NCBI GenBank assembly: GCA_001695595.3
Contig: MBPM02000139.1
Location: 53,015 to 117,014 of the forward strand
Source: Plasmopara viticola
Taxonomy: Eukaryota > Oomycota > Peronosporomycetes > Peronosporales > Peronosporaceae
Direction: 5' to 3'
DNA length: 64,000 nt
In this document: in pieces, positions 51,539-63,747 of the stretch
How the letters are laid out: each line of letters starts with the position of its first letter
Position numbering within the stretch: the stretch's first letter is position 1
The notes under the pieces: model-generated
What the model saw: the letters and a program-made list of their open reading frames with translations, nothing else
Told to the model about the DNA's origin: nothing
Databases searched by the model: none
Position numbers and translations under genes: made by a program

Positions 51539-51928
51539 TTGAGGCTGTGGAACACCCCAGCTCTTCAAAAAATCATTAAACTAAATTACGGCTCTAACAC
51601 GGCTGTATATGCTAAAAGAAACAGATCGCTTTGTTTATACACCGTATGTCGCTTGAGCTCTTTGTAAAGATCATTATTACTCAAGAATGGCTCCAACGCA
51701 TCTGTGTAGGCTTCAAAAGATAGGTCGTGCTGTTAAAGGGCCGTGAGACGTCTCAACATTAATAAGGATCTTTATTTACAAGGTTATGGCTCCGACACGC
51801 TTGTGCGTCTCAAAGAAGGTAGGTCTTGCTGTTCTGAGGCCGTGATTCGACACAGCTTTTCAAACGGAATACCATTCTTGATGGTATGGCACCAGCGCGT
51901 TTATGTATGTCAACAATGACATATTGTG
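51539..51928. repeat. Local tandem duplication in B, copy 2 (~390 bp)
   Basis: The copy has the same four monomers at an offset of 389 bp, with a few percent differences (for example AAAATCATTAAACTAAATTACGG against AAAAGAATTATTAAACTAAG). It leaves the duplication through the normal ACATATTGTGCTACTTTG continuation near 51,930. Confidence 0.88.
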
Positions 51929-54609
51929 CTACTTTGATTCTATGTGATGCCTTAGCTCTTCAAAATATAGGAAAATATAAGGTTATGGCTCGAACGCATC
52001 TGTGGATGTCCAAGACCGCAAAGCATGCTTTTCTGGGGTCGTGAAAGGTCTCAGCTATTAAAGAAGATCATTATTCTACACGCAATGGCTCTATGGCGTC
52101 TGTAACAGTCTGGCCACGTACACTGAGCTGTGTTGAGGCCGTGGAACAACCCATTATTTCGAGAATATTATATTTCAATATATTATAGTTAGAACATTCC
52201 TTTGCATGCCTAAGAAAATACATCATATTGCTTTTGGACCGTGTAACGCATCAATTCTTTATAAAGAGCATTATTCCCTAAGTTTTGATCTAGCGTCTGC
52301 GCATGCCTTCAAAGACATATTGTGCTGTTCAGAGACCGCGAGACGTTCCAGCTTTTAAAGTAATTATTCTTTCCAAAGTAATGACTCCAACGCGTTTGTG
52401 CTACTTAAGGAAGATAAACCGGGCTGTCCTGAGACCGTGACACAACTCAATTTTAAGCGGTTTATTATTATTTTAACATTGCAATGACGCGTCTAGTCAT
52501 TTATAAGATATTGTTCTGTTTAAGTCTTTTTGACGTCTCAAAAGCTTGAAGGATCCGTTATCATTGGGTCATGGCTCGAAACCATCTGTGCATGTCTAAG
52601 AAAATTGCTCGGGCTGTTCTAAGGTTGTGAATTGTCTCAGTTCTTCAAGACTACCATTTTATACTAAGTAATGGCTCTATCGAATCCTTTAAAGTCTGGA
52701 CTGATGTCTGTAAGAGTCTGGAAAGATAGACCGTTCCGCGATAGGCTTGTGGAACATCCCAGCCTCTTCATAGTGATAATTATACAACTCTTTATGGCTC
52801 AAATTTGTCTGTGCGTGCCTAGAAAGCAGATCAGGCTGTTTTAAGGCCGTGAGTCAATTCATCTCTTCATAAAGATCATTTTCACTACGTTATGCTTCTA
52901 ACGCGTCTGCCTATGCTATGTCGTGTTTTTCGAAGGCCGTGGGTCGTACAGCGTTTCAAAAAAATCCTAATTTACAAATTTATAGCACCAAAGCGTTTTT
53001 GCTTTTTAAGTAAGATAGATCGTGCTGTTCGATGTCGTGAGACGTCTAAGCTTTAAAATGGTCTAATTTTCTCGAAGGTATGGCACTGACGCGTCTGTGA
53101 AGGTCAACAAAGACGTATTGTGCGGTTTTTAAGTGCATCTGAAATCTCAGCATCTTTTAAGGATCGGTAGTTATAAAATGATAGCTCAAGCGCGTTTGTG
53201 CATGTCCAAGAAGATTAATCGTGCTGTTTCGAGATCGTGAAATGTCTTAGCTCATTAAAAACGATAAACGTTTCTTAAGTAATGGCTCTATCCCGTCTGT
53301 AAGAGTCTGGATAAACAGACCGTACCGTGTTAAGCTCGTGGAACTTCCTAGATCTTCAAAATGATCGTTTTCCAAATCTTTATGATTCGACCATGTATGG
53401 GATGACAAGAGAACAGATGAGACATTTCGAATGCCGTGAGTCGCTTCAGCTCTTCATAAAGATCGTTATTCACTACGCTATGTCTCTAACGCATCTGAGC
53501 ATGCCTAAGAAGATACGTTGTGCTGTTCGAAGGCCGTGGGACGTACAGCTTTAAAAGGTCCTTATAATCACAAAAATGACTTTAAAACGATTTTGTTACT
53601 CAAGGTAGATAGATCTTACTTTTCTATAGCCGTGAGATATCCTAGCTTTCTAGCAGTTTATTGTTTCTAATGGTATGACATTAACGCGTCTATGTATGTC
53701 AACAAGGACATATTGTGCTGTTTTAAGTCTATGTGACATCGTAGCTGTTCTAAAAGATCAATAATTAAAAAATATAGCTCGAGCGCGTTTGTGGATGTCC
53801 AAGAAATTTGGTGGTGCTGTTTTGAGGTCTTAAAAGGTCCCAACTCTCTAAGACGATAATTATTCACCGAGTAATGGCTCTATCGCGTCTTTTAACGTCT
53901 GGACTGACAGGCCGAGCTATGTTTAAGCCGATTAATGTCTCTGTCCTTCAAAAGAATCATTAGTCACTAACTTATGGCTTTAACGTCTGCGCATGCCTTA
54001 GAAGACATATTATGGCCATAAGACTTCTCAGCTTTTGAAATGGATCCTTATCAACAAAGCAATGAATACGAACGAAATTGTGTCTCTCAGAGTAGGAAGA
54101 CCGTTCTGTTTTGAGACCGTGATACGTCTCAGTTTTTAAACCGGAAAATTGTTTTTGAAGATTTGGTACTAACGCGTCTATGTATGTGAACAAGGACATA
54201 TTATGCTGTTTTGAGTCAATGTGACGCATCAGCTGTTTCAAAAGATCGGCAATCATTTGGTTATGGCTCGAACGTGTCTGAGCGTATCCGATGAAATTGA
54301 TCGAGCTGTTTCGAGGCTATTCAAAGAACCAGTTCATCAGAACGAACATTATCCCCAACGTATTGGGTCTATTACGACATGTATGGTCCGGACTAACAGA
54401 TAGTGCTATGTCAAGACCATGAAACGTCTCGGCTCATCAAAAAGATCATTATTTACGCAGTATTCCGATCGGTCTATTATGAAAATATGGCATTACTCGT
54501 CTACGTATGTCAACAAGAGCTGTTTAGGTATATGCGACGTCTCATAGGCTTGAAAAGATCAGACATCATAGGGTTTAGCTCGAACGCACCTGCGCATGTC
54601 CAAAACGAC

Positions 54610-54621
54610 AGAGCATGCTCT
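54610..54621. other. Perfect 12 bp palindrome in alpha sextets (AGAGCATGCTCT)
   Basis: The 12 bp are self-complementary and centred on GCATGC. The palindrome recurs at the same place in alpha sextets, for example at 55777-55788. Beta and delta sextets have the partly matching AAAGCATGCTTA. Whether any protein uses it is unknown. Confidence 0.7.
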
Positions 54622-55023
54622 TCTGAGGTCGTGAAAGGTCCCAGCTCTTCGAGACGATCATTTTTCAATAAGCAAAGAATCTATAGCGTCTGTAAGCGTC
54701 TGGATAGACAGACCGTGCTGTGTTGAGGCCGTGGAACGTTCAGGCTTCTTAAAAGGATCATTATTTACTAATGTATGGTTTTAAGGCATCTGTTCATGCC
54801 TTATAAAACAGATCATACTGTTTCAAGGCCGTGAGTCGCATCAACTCTTGATAAAGATCATTTTCACTTGGTTATGGCTCCGACGTATGCGCATGCCTAA
54901 AAGACACATTGTGCTGTTCAGAGGGCGTAAGACGTTCCAGCGTTTCAAAGAGATCATTACTCCCAAAGTTTTGAATCCAACGCGTTCGTTCTTCTCAAGG
55001 TAGGTTGTGCTATTTGAAGACTG

Positions 55024-55035
55024 TGAGACGTCTCA
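55024..55035. other. Perfect 12 bp palindrome TGAGACGTCTCA
   Basis: The string is self-complementary around GACGTC. It recurs at 57932-57943, 60847-60858 and 61993-62004, always in the monomer before the ACCTTAAGGCC monomer. Sister monomers have TGAGACGTCACA, which breaks the symmetry. Confidence 0.7.
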
Positions 55036-56760
55036 ATTTTTAACGGTCTATTATTTTTGAAGGTGTGACCTTAAGGCCACAATGTATGTGACCGAGGATA
55101 TTTTGTGCTGTTTTGAGTCTATATGACGTCTTAGCTGCTTGAAGGATCGGTAATCGTTAGCTTTCGTCTCGAATTGATTTGCGCATGTCAAAAAATAAAA
55201 CAAAGCATGCTTATTTGGGGTCTTGAAAGGTCCAAGCTCTTCGAGACGATCATTATGTTTTCTAGGTAATGGCTCTATCGCGTCTCTAAGCGTCTGGACA
55301 GACAAACTGTGTTGAGGCGATGGGACTACTGGGCTCCTTGTAGGGTCATTATTTACTAAATTTTGGCTCTAACACGTCCGTACGTGCCTAAGAAAACAGG
55401 TCATACTGAGGCCGTGAGTCGCTTCGGCTCTAAATAAAAGGTAATTTTCACTCAAATAAGACTATAACGTCTGCGCATGCCTTAAAGGCATATTGTGCTG
55501 TTCACAGGCCGTGAGACATTCCAGCTTTTGAAAGGAATCATTAATTCCAAAGTAATGAAGTAAGCCAGTTTGTTTTCTCAAGGAAGGTAGATCGTGCTGT
55601 TCTTAGCCTACGAGACGTCACAGTATTCCAATCGGTTTACTAGAAAAAATGGCATTCACTCATCAATCAACGAGGATATAAAGTGCTGTTTAAGGCCTAT
55701 GTGACGTCTCAGCTGCTTGAAAAGATCGGACATTTTCGGGTTTAGCTCGAACGCACCTGCGCATGTCCAAAAAGACAGAGCATGCTCTTCTGAGATCGTG
55801 AAAGGTCTCAGCTCTTCGAGACGATCATTATTCATTCAGCAATGAACTTATCGCGTCTGTAAGCGTCTGGACAGACAGACCGTGATGTGTTGAGGCCGTG
55901 GAACGTATAGGCTTCTTATTAGGATCATTATATACTAACGTATGGCTCTAATTTGTCTTTACATGCCTAAAAAAACAGATCATACTGTTCCAAGCCGTGA
56001 GTCGCATCAACTCTTGATAAAGATCATTTTCACTTGATTATGGCTCCGACGTATCGCATGCCTTAAAAGACATATTGTGCTGTTCAGAGGGCGTAAGACG
56101 TTCCAGCGTTTCAAAGAGATCATTACTCCCAAAGTTTGAATTCAACGCGTTCGTGCTTCTCAAGGTAGGTTGTGCTATTTGAAGACTGTGAGACGTCACA
56201 ATTTTAACGGTCTGTTATTTTTGAAGGTATGACCTTAAGGCCTCAATGTATATAATCGAGGATATATTGTGCTGTTTGAGTCTATGTGACGTCTCAGCTG
56301 CTTTGAAGAATCGATAATCTTTGTTCGGCACAAACGCATCTGCGCATGTCCAAGGAAGCAAATCGTGATATTTTGAGCTCGTGAAAAGTCTCAGCTCTTC
56401 GAGACGATCATTGTTCCCTTAGTAATGGCTCTATCGCGCCTCTTTAGAGTCTGGGTGGACAGACCATGCTGTCTTGAGGCGTTGAAGCGTCTCAGCTCCT
56501 CAAAAGAAATTATTTTTAAAGTTATGGCTCTAACATGTCTGTACGTGCCTTACAAAACAGATCGTACCATTGTAAGGACGTGAGTCGCTTTAACTCTCGA
56601 TTAAGATCATTTGACTTAGTTATGGCCCCAACGTCTGCGCATGCTTAAAAAGACATATTGTGCTTTTCAGAGGCCGTGAGACATTCTACCTCTTAAAGAG
56701 ATCCTTTTCCCCGAAGCTATTCCTCCAACAATTGTGTTTCTCAAGGAAAGGTGTGCTATT

Positions 56761-56782
56761 TTAAGGCCGTGAGACGCCTTAA
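56761..56782. other. Short hairpin, 7 bp stem, in the gamma-delta interval
   Basis: TTAAGGC pairs with GCCTTAA across an 8-nt loop (CGTGAGAC). The same hairpin is at 59677-59698 and 63140-63161. It arises from a monomer-specific change (GACGCCTTAA for GACGTCTCAA) and has no T-run suited to a terminator. Confidence 0.65.
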
Positions 56783-57370
56783 TTTCTTTAACGGTTTATT
56801 ATTCATAAAGATATGGCACTAACGTGTCTTTGTAAGTCAACAAGGATATATTGTGCTGTTTTGAGTCTTTTGGGCGTCTCAGCTGCTTTTAAGGATCGGT
56901 AATATTTTTTGTCCCGAACGCATCTGCGCATGTCCAAATAGAACAAAGCATGCTTATTTGAGGTCGTGAAAGGTCCCATCTCTTCGAGACGATCATTCTT
57001 TTCTTAGTAATGGCTCTATCGCGTCTCTAAGCGTCTGGACAGACAGATTGTGCTGTGTTGAGGCGTTGGGACTTCCGGGTTCCTCGAAGGGTCATTATTT
57101 TTTATATTTTGGCTCGAACACATTTGTACGTGCCCAAGAAAACTGATCATATTGTTCCGAGGCCGTGAGTCGCTTCGGCTCTTGAAAGAGATAATTTTCA
57201 TTTAAATATGGCTTCAATGTCTGCGCATGCCTTAAAGGCATATTGTGCTGTTCAAAGGCCGAGAGACGTTCCAGCTTTTAAAAGGAATCATTAATCCAAA
57301 GTTATGAATCTAATATGCTTGTTCTTCTCAAGGAAGGTAAATCATGGTTTTCTGAGCCCACGAGACGTCA

Positions 57371-60283
57371 CAGTATTCCAATCGGTATATTATGAAAATA
57401 TGGCATTCACTCGTCTATGTATGTCAACAAGAGCTGTATAAATATATGCGACGTCTCAGCTGCTTGAAAATATCAGATAGGGTTTAGCTCGAACGCATCT
57501 GCGCATGTCCAAAAAGACAGAGCATGCTCTTCTGAGGTCGTGAAAGGTGTCAGCTCTTCGAGACGATCATTATTCATTCAGCAATGAATTTATCGCGTCT
57601 GTAAGCGTCTGGACAGACAGACCGTGCTGTGTTGAGGCCGTGGAATGTTCAGGCTTCTTTATAGGATCATTATTTACTAATGTATGGTTTTAAGGCGTCT
57701 GTTCATGCCTCATAAAACAGATCATACTGTTTCAAGGCTGTGAGTCGCATCAACTCTTGATAAAGATCATTTTCACTTGGTTATGGCTCCGACGTATGCG
57801 CATGCCTTAAAAGACACATTGTGCTGTTCAGAGGGCGTAAGACGTTCCAGCGTTTCAAAGAGATCATTACTCCCAAAGTTTTGAATTAACGCGTTCGTTC
57901 TTGTCAAGGTAGGTGTGCTATTTGAAGACTGTGAGACGTCTCAATTTTTAACGGTCTATTAATTTTGAAGATATGACCTTAAGGCCACAATGTATGTAAC
58001 CGAGGATATTTTGTGCTGTTTTGAGTCTATATGACGTCTCAGCTGCTTTGAAGGATCGGTAATCATTAGCTTTTGTCTCGAATTGATTTGCGCATGTCAA
58101 AAAATAAAACAAAGCATGCTTATTTGGGGTCTTGAAAGGTCCAAGCTCTTTGAGACGATCATTATGTTTTCTAGGTAATGGCTCTATCGCGTCTCTAAGC
58201 GTCTGGACAGACAAACCGTGCTGTGTTGAGGCGATGGGACTACTGGGCTCCTTGTAGGGTCATTATTACTAAATTTTGGCTCTAACACGTCTGTACGTGC
58301 CTAAGAAAACAGATCATACTGAGGCCGTGAGTCGCTTCGGCTCTAAATAAAAAGGTAATTTTCACTCAAATAAGACTATAACGTCTGCGCATGCCTTAAA
58401 GCATATGTGCTGTTCACAGCCGTGAGACATTCCAGCTTTTGAAAGGAATCATTAATTCCAAAGTAATGAAGTAAGCCAGTTTGTTTCTCTCAAGGAAGGT
58501 AGATCGTGCTAATCTTAGCCTCGAGACGTCACAGTATTCCAATCGGTTTACTAGAAAAAATGACATTCACTCATCAATCAACGAGGATATAAAGTGCTGT
58601 TTAAGGTCTATGTGACGTCTCAGCTGCTTGAAAAGATCGGACATTTTCGGGTTTAGCTCGAACGCACCTGCGCATGTCCAAAAAGACAGAGCATGCTCTT
58701 CTGAGGTCGTGAAAGGTCTCAGCTCTTCGAGACGATCATTATTCATTCAGCAATAAATTTATCGCGTCTGTAAGCGTCTGGACAGACAGACCGTGATGTG
58801 TTGAGGCCGTGGAACGTATAGGCTTCTTAATAGGATCATTATATACTAACGTATGGCTCTAATTTGTCTTTACATGCCTATAAAAACAGATCATACTGTT
58901 CCAAGGCCGTGAGTCGCATCAACTCTTGATACAGAATATTTTTACTTGATTATGGCTCCGACGTATACGCATGCCTTAAAGACATATTGTGCTGTTCAGA
59001 GGGCGTAAGACGTTCCAGCGTTTCAAAGAGATCATTACTCCCAAAGTTTGAATCCAACGCGGTCGTGCTTCTCAAGGTAGGTTGTGCTATTTGAAGACTG
59101 TGAGACGTCACAATTTTTAACGGTCTGTTATTTTTGAAGGTATGACCTTAAGGCCTCAATGTATATAATCGAGGATATAATGTGCTGTTTTGAGTCTATG
59201 TGACGTCTCAGCTGCTTTGAAGAATCGATAATCTTTTGTTCGGCACAAACGCATCTGCGCATGTCCAAGGAAGCAAATCGTGATATTTTGAGCTCGTGAA
59301 AAGTCTCAGCTCTTCGAGACGATCATTGTTCCCTTAGTAATGGCTCCATCGCGCCTCTTTAGAGTCTGGGTGGACAGACCATGCTGTCTTGAGGCGTTGA
59401 AGCGTCTCAGCTCCTCAAAAGAAGATTATTTTTAAAGTTATGGCTCTAACATGTCTGTACGTGCCTTACAAAACAGATCGTACCATTGTAAGGACGTGAG
59501 TCGCTTTAACTCTCGATTAAGATCATTTGACTTAGTTATGGCCTCAACGTCTGCGCATGCTTAAAAAGATATATTGTGCTTTTCAGAGGCCGTGAGATAT
59601 TCTACCTCTTAAAGAGATCCTTTTCCCCGAAGCTATTCCTCCAACAATTGTGTTTCTCAAGGAAAGGTGTGCTATTTTAAGGCCGTGAGACGCCTTAATT
59701 TCTTTAACGGTTTATTATTCATAAAGATATGGCACTAACGTGTCTTTGTAAGTCAACAAGGATATATTGTGCTGTTTTGAGTCTTTTGGGCGTCTCAGCT
59801 TTTTTAAGGATCGGTAATATTTTTTGTCCCGAACGCATCTGCGCATGTCCAAATAGAACAAAGCATGCTTATTTGAGGTCGTGAAAGGTCCCATCTCTTC
59901 GAGACGATCATTCTTTTCTTAGTAATGGCTCTATCGCGTCTCTAAGCGTCTGGACAGACAGATTGTGCTGTGTTGAGGCGTTGGGACTTCCGGGTTCCTC
60001 GAAGGGTCATTATTTTTTATATTTTGGCTCGAACACATTTGTACGTGCCCAAGAAAACTGATCATATTGTTCCGAGGCCGTGAGTCGCTTCGGCTCTTGA
60101 AAGAGATATTTTCATTTAAATATGGCTTCAATGTCTGCGCATGCCTTAAAGGCATATTGTGCTGTTCAAGGCCGAGAGACGTTCCAGCTTTTAGAAGGAA
60201 TCATTAATCCAAAGTTATGAATCTAATATGCTTGTTCTTCTCAAGGAAGGTAGATCATGCTTTTCTGAGCCCACGAGACGTCA
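57371..60283. repeat. B HOR unit 2 (30 monomers, 2.91 kb)
   Basis: The unit has the same sextet order as unit 1, with GCGCATGTC at 57501 (alpha), 58090 (beta), 58670 (alpha), 59257 (gamma) and 59841 (delta). Length equals unit 1. Differences are scattered substitutions and small indels. The two alphas differ from each other in both units: the first has CCGTGCTGTGTTGAGG and TTCAGGC, the second CCGTGATGTGTTGAGG and GTATAGGC. Confidence 0.9.
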
Positions 60284-61437
60284 CAGTATTCCAATCGGTA
60301 TATTATGAAAATATGGCATTCACTCGTCTATGTATGTCAACAAGAGCTGTATAAATATATGCGACGTCTCAGCTGCTTAAAAATATCAGACATCATAGGG
60401 TTTAGCTTGAACGCATCTGCGCATGTCCAAAAAGACAGAGCATGCTCTTCTGAGGTCGTGAAAGGTGTCAGCTCTTCGAGACGATCATTATTCATTCAGC
60501 AATGAATTTATCGCGTCTGTAAGCGTCTGGACAGACAGACCGTGCTGTGTTGAGGCCGTGGAACGTTCAGGCTTCTTAATAGGATCATTATTTACTAATA
60601 TGGTTAATTTGTCTGTTCATGCCTCATAAAACAGATCATACAGTTTCAAGGCCGTGAGTCGCATCAACTCTTGATAAAGATCATTTTCACTTGGTTATGG
60701 CTCCGACGTATGCGCATGCCTTAAAGACACATTGTGCTGTTCAGAGGGCGTAAGACGTTCCAGCGTTTCAAAGAGATCATTACTCCCAAAGTTTTGAATC
60801 CAACGCGTTCGTTCTTCTCAAGGTAGGTTGTGCTATTTGAAGACTGTGAGACGTCTCAATTTTTAACGGTCAATTATTTTTGAAGATGTGACCTTAAGGC
60901 CACAATGTATGTAACCGAGGATATTTTGTGCTGTTTTGAGTCTATATGACGTCTTAGCTGCTTTGAAGGATCGGTAATCGTTAGCTTTCGTCTCGAATTG
61001 ATTTGCGCATGTCAAAAAATAAAACAAAGCATGCTTATTTGGGGTCTTGAAAGGTCCAAGCTCTTTGAGACGATCATTATGTTTTCTAGGTAATGGCTCT
61101 ATCGCGTCTCTAAGCGTCTGGACAGACAGATTGTGCTGTGTTGAGGCGTTGGGACTTCCGGGTTCCTTGAGGGTCATTATTTTTTATATTTTGGCTCGAC
61201 ACACATTTGTACGTGCCTAAGAAAACTGATCATATTGAGGCCGTGAGTCGCTTCGGCTCTTAAAAGGTAATTTTCATTAAATATGGCTTAATGTCTGCGC
61301 ATGCCTTAAAGGCATATTGTGCTGTTCAAAGGCCGAGAGACGTTCCAGCTTTTAAAGGAATCATTAATTCCAAAGTAATCCTAATATGCTTGTTCTTCAA
61401 GGAAGGTAATCATGGTTTTCTGAGCTACGAGACGTCA
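60284..61437. repeat. B HOR unit 3, shortened (alpha plus beta/delta hybrid, 1.15 kb)
   Basis: Alpha (GCGCATGTC at 60419) is followed by a sextet that starts as beta (61005). After TAATGGCTCTATCGCGTC it becomes delta (GACAGACAGATTGTGCTGTG and GTTGGGACTTCCGGG, about 61,125-61,160). The switch lies in a stretch of about 39 bp that beta and delta share, near 61,091-61,130. About three sextets are missing relative to units 1 and 2. Confidence 0.87.
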
Positions 61438-63747
61438 CAGTATTCCAATCGGTTATTATGAAAATATGGCATTCACTCGTCTATGTATGTCAACAAGAGC
61501 TGTATAAATATATATGACGTCTCAGCTGCTTGAAAAGATCGACATTTTCGGGTTTAGCTCGAACGCACTGCGCATGTCCAAAAAGACAGAGCATGCTCTT
61601 CTGAGGTCGTGAAAGGTGTCAGCTTTTCGAGACGATCATTATTCATTCAGCAATGAATTTATCGCGTCTGTAAGCGTCTGGACAGACAGACCGTGATGTG
61701 TTGAGGCCGTGGAATGTTCAGGCTTCTTATAGGATCATTATTACTAATGTATGGCTTTTAAGTCTGTTCATGCTATAAAACAGATCATACTGTTCAAGGC
61801 CGTGAGTCGCATCAACTCTTGATAAAGATCATTTTCACTTGATTATGGCTCCGACGTATGCGCATGCCTTAAAGACACATTGTGTGTTCAGAGGGCGTAA
61901 GACGTTCCAGCGTTTCAAAGAGTCATTACTCCCAAAGTTTTGAATTCAACGCGTTCGTTCTTGTCAAGGTAGGCTGTGCTATTTGAAGACTGTGAGACGT
62001 CTCAATTTTTAACGGTCTATTATTTTTGAAGATATGACCTTAAGGCCACAATGTATGTAACCGAGGAATATTTTGTGCTGTTTTGAGTCTATATGACGTC
62101 TCAGCTGCTTTGAAGGATCGGTAATCATTAGCTTTTGTCTCGAATTGATTTGCGCATGTCAAAAAATAAAACAAAGCATGCTTATTTGGGGTCTTGAAAG
62201 GTCCAAGCTCTTTGAGACGATCATTATGTTTTCTAGGTAATGGCTCTATCGCGTCTCTAAGCGTCTGGACAGACAAACCGTGCTGTGTTGAGGCGATGGG
62301 ACTACTGGGCTCCTTGTAGGGTCATTATTTACTAAATTTTGGCTCTAACACGTCTGTACGTGCCTAAGAAAACAGATCATACTGAGGCCGTGAGTCGCTT
62401 CGGCTCCAAATAAAAAAGTAATTTTCACTCAAATAAGACTATAACGTCTGCGCATGCCTTAAAGGCATATTGTGCTGTTCACAGGCCGTGAGACATTCCA
62501 GCTTTTGAAAAGGAATTATTAACTCCAAAGTAATGAAGTAAGCCAGTTTGTTTCTCTCAAGGAAGGTAGATCGTGCTAATCTTAGCCTCCGAGACGTCAC
62601 AGTATTCCAATCGGTTTACTAGAAAAAATGACATTCACTCATCAATCAACGAGGATATATTGTGCTGTTTTGAGTCTATGTGACGTCTCAGCTGCTTTGA
62701 AGACTCGATAATCTTTTGTTCGGCACAAACGCATCTGCGCATGTCCAAGGAAGCAAATCGTGATATTTTGAGCTCGTGAAAGGTCTCAGCTCTTCGAGAC
62801 GATCATTGTTCCCTTAGTAATGGCTCTATCGCGCCTCTTTAGAGTCTGGGTGGACAGACCATGCTCTCTTGAGGCGTTGAAGCGTCTCAGCTCCTCAAAA
62901 GCGAATTATTTTCAAAGTTATGGCTCTAACATGTCTGTACGTGCCTTACAAAACAGATCGTACCATTGTAAGGACGTGAGTCGCTTTAACTCTCGATTAA
63001 GATCATTTGACTTAGTTATGGCTCCAACGTCTGCGTATGCTTAAAAAGACATATTGTGCTTTTCAGAGGCCGTGAGACATTCTACCTCCCCGAAGCTATA
63101 CCTCCAACAATTGTGTTTTTCAAGGAAAGGTGTGCTATTTTAAGGCCGTGAGACGCCTTAATTTCTTTAACGGTTTATTATTCTTAAAGATATGGCACTA
63201 ACGTGTCTTTGTAAGTCAACAAGGATATATTGTGCTGTTTTGAGTCTTTTGGGCGTCTCAGCTGCTTTTAAGGATCGGTAATATTTTTTGTCCCGAACGC
63301 ATCTGCGCATGTCCAAATAGAACAAAGCATGCTTATTTGAGGTCGTGAAAGGTCCCATCTCTTCGAGACGATCATTCTTTTCTTAGTAATGGCTCTATCG
63401 CGTCTCTAAGCGTCTGGACAGACAGATTGTGCTGTGTTGAGGCGTTGGGACTTTCGGGTTCCTCGAAGGGTCATTATTTTTTATATTTTGGCTCGAAACA
63501 CATTTGTACGTGCCCAAGAAACTGATCATATTGTTCCGAGGCCGTGAGTCGCTTCGGCTCTTGAAAGAGATGATTTTCATTTAAATATGGCTTCAATGTC
63601 TGCGCATGCCTTAAAGGCATATTGTGCTGTTCAAAGGCCGAGAGACGTTCTCCGCTTTTAGAAGGAATCATTAATCCCAAAGTTATGATCTAATATGCTT
63701 GTTCTTCTCAAGGAAGGTAATCTGGCTTTTGAGCCCACGAGACGTCA
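61438..63747. repeat. B HOR unit 4, shortened mosaic (24 monomers, 2.31 kb)
   Basis: GCGCATGTC lies at 61570, 62152, 62737 and 63305. The first sextet mixes the two alpha forms: second-alpha ATTTTCGGGTTTAGC near 61,545 and CCGTGATGTG near 61,690, then first-alpha GAATGTTCAGGC near 61,703. Beta then passes into gamma near 62,655: CATCAATCAACGAGGATATA is followed by TTGTGCTGTTTTGAGTC instead of AAGTGCTG. One alpha sextet is missing. Single-base losses are frequent here. Confidence 0.86.

Larger units (their letters stand above)
49974..54457. repeat. Diverged B monomers with faint six-monomer order
   Basis: About 45 monomers differ widely in sequence. Even so, monomers resembling ATGTATGTCAACAAGGACAT recur near 50,065, 50,920, 51,516, 51,910, 52,495, 53,100, 53,690 and 54,180. 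Many of these steps are close to 590 bp. Each is followed by a GGCTCGAACGCATCTG-like monomer and then a GGCTCTATCGCGTCT-like monomer, the same order as in the HOR to the right. This is an older, unhomogenised form of the six-monomer unit. Confidence 0.8.
54458..57370. repeat. B HOR unit 1 (30 monomers, 2.91 kb; alpha-beta-alpha-gamma-delta)
   Basis: The unit starts at CAGTATTCCGATCGG and the next copy begins at 57371. The string GCGCATGTC occurs once per six monomers, at 54592, 55181, 55759, 56342 and 56926. The sextets are told apart by what precedes it: GGGTTTAGCTCGAACGCACC (alpha), TCTCGAATTGATTT (beta), TTGTTCGGCACAAACG (gamma) and TTTTTGTCCCGAACG (delta). The left boundary is also where the strict order begins. 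Confidence 0.9.

Noticed and set aside
50099..54726. Frames of 60-107 codons in the diverged B region as genes
   Set aside because: Each covers one or a few satellite monomers. None matches a family I know, and none is longer than expected by chance for this length and composition.
56761..56782. Transcription terminator at the TTAAGGC/GCCTTAA hairpin
   Set aside because: It has no T-run directly after the stem and no gene upstream, and it sits inside a satellite monomer.
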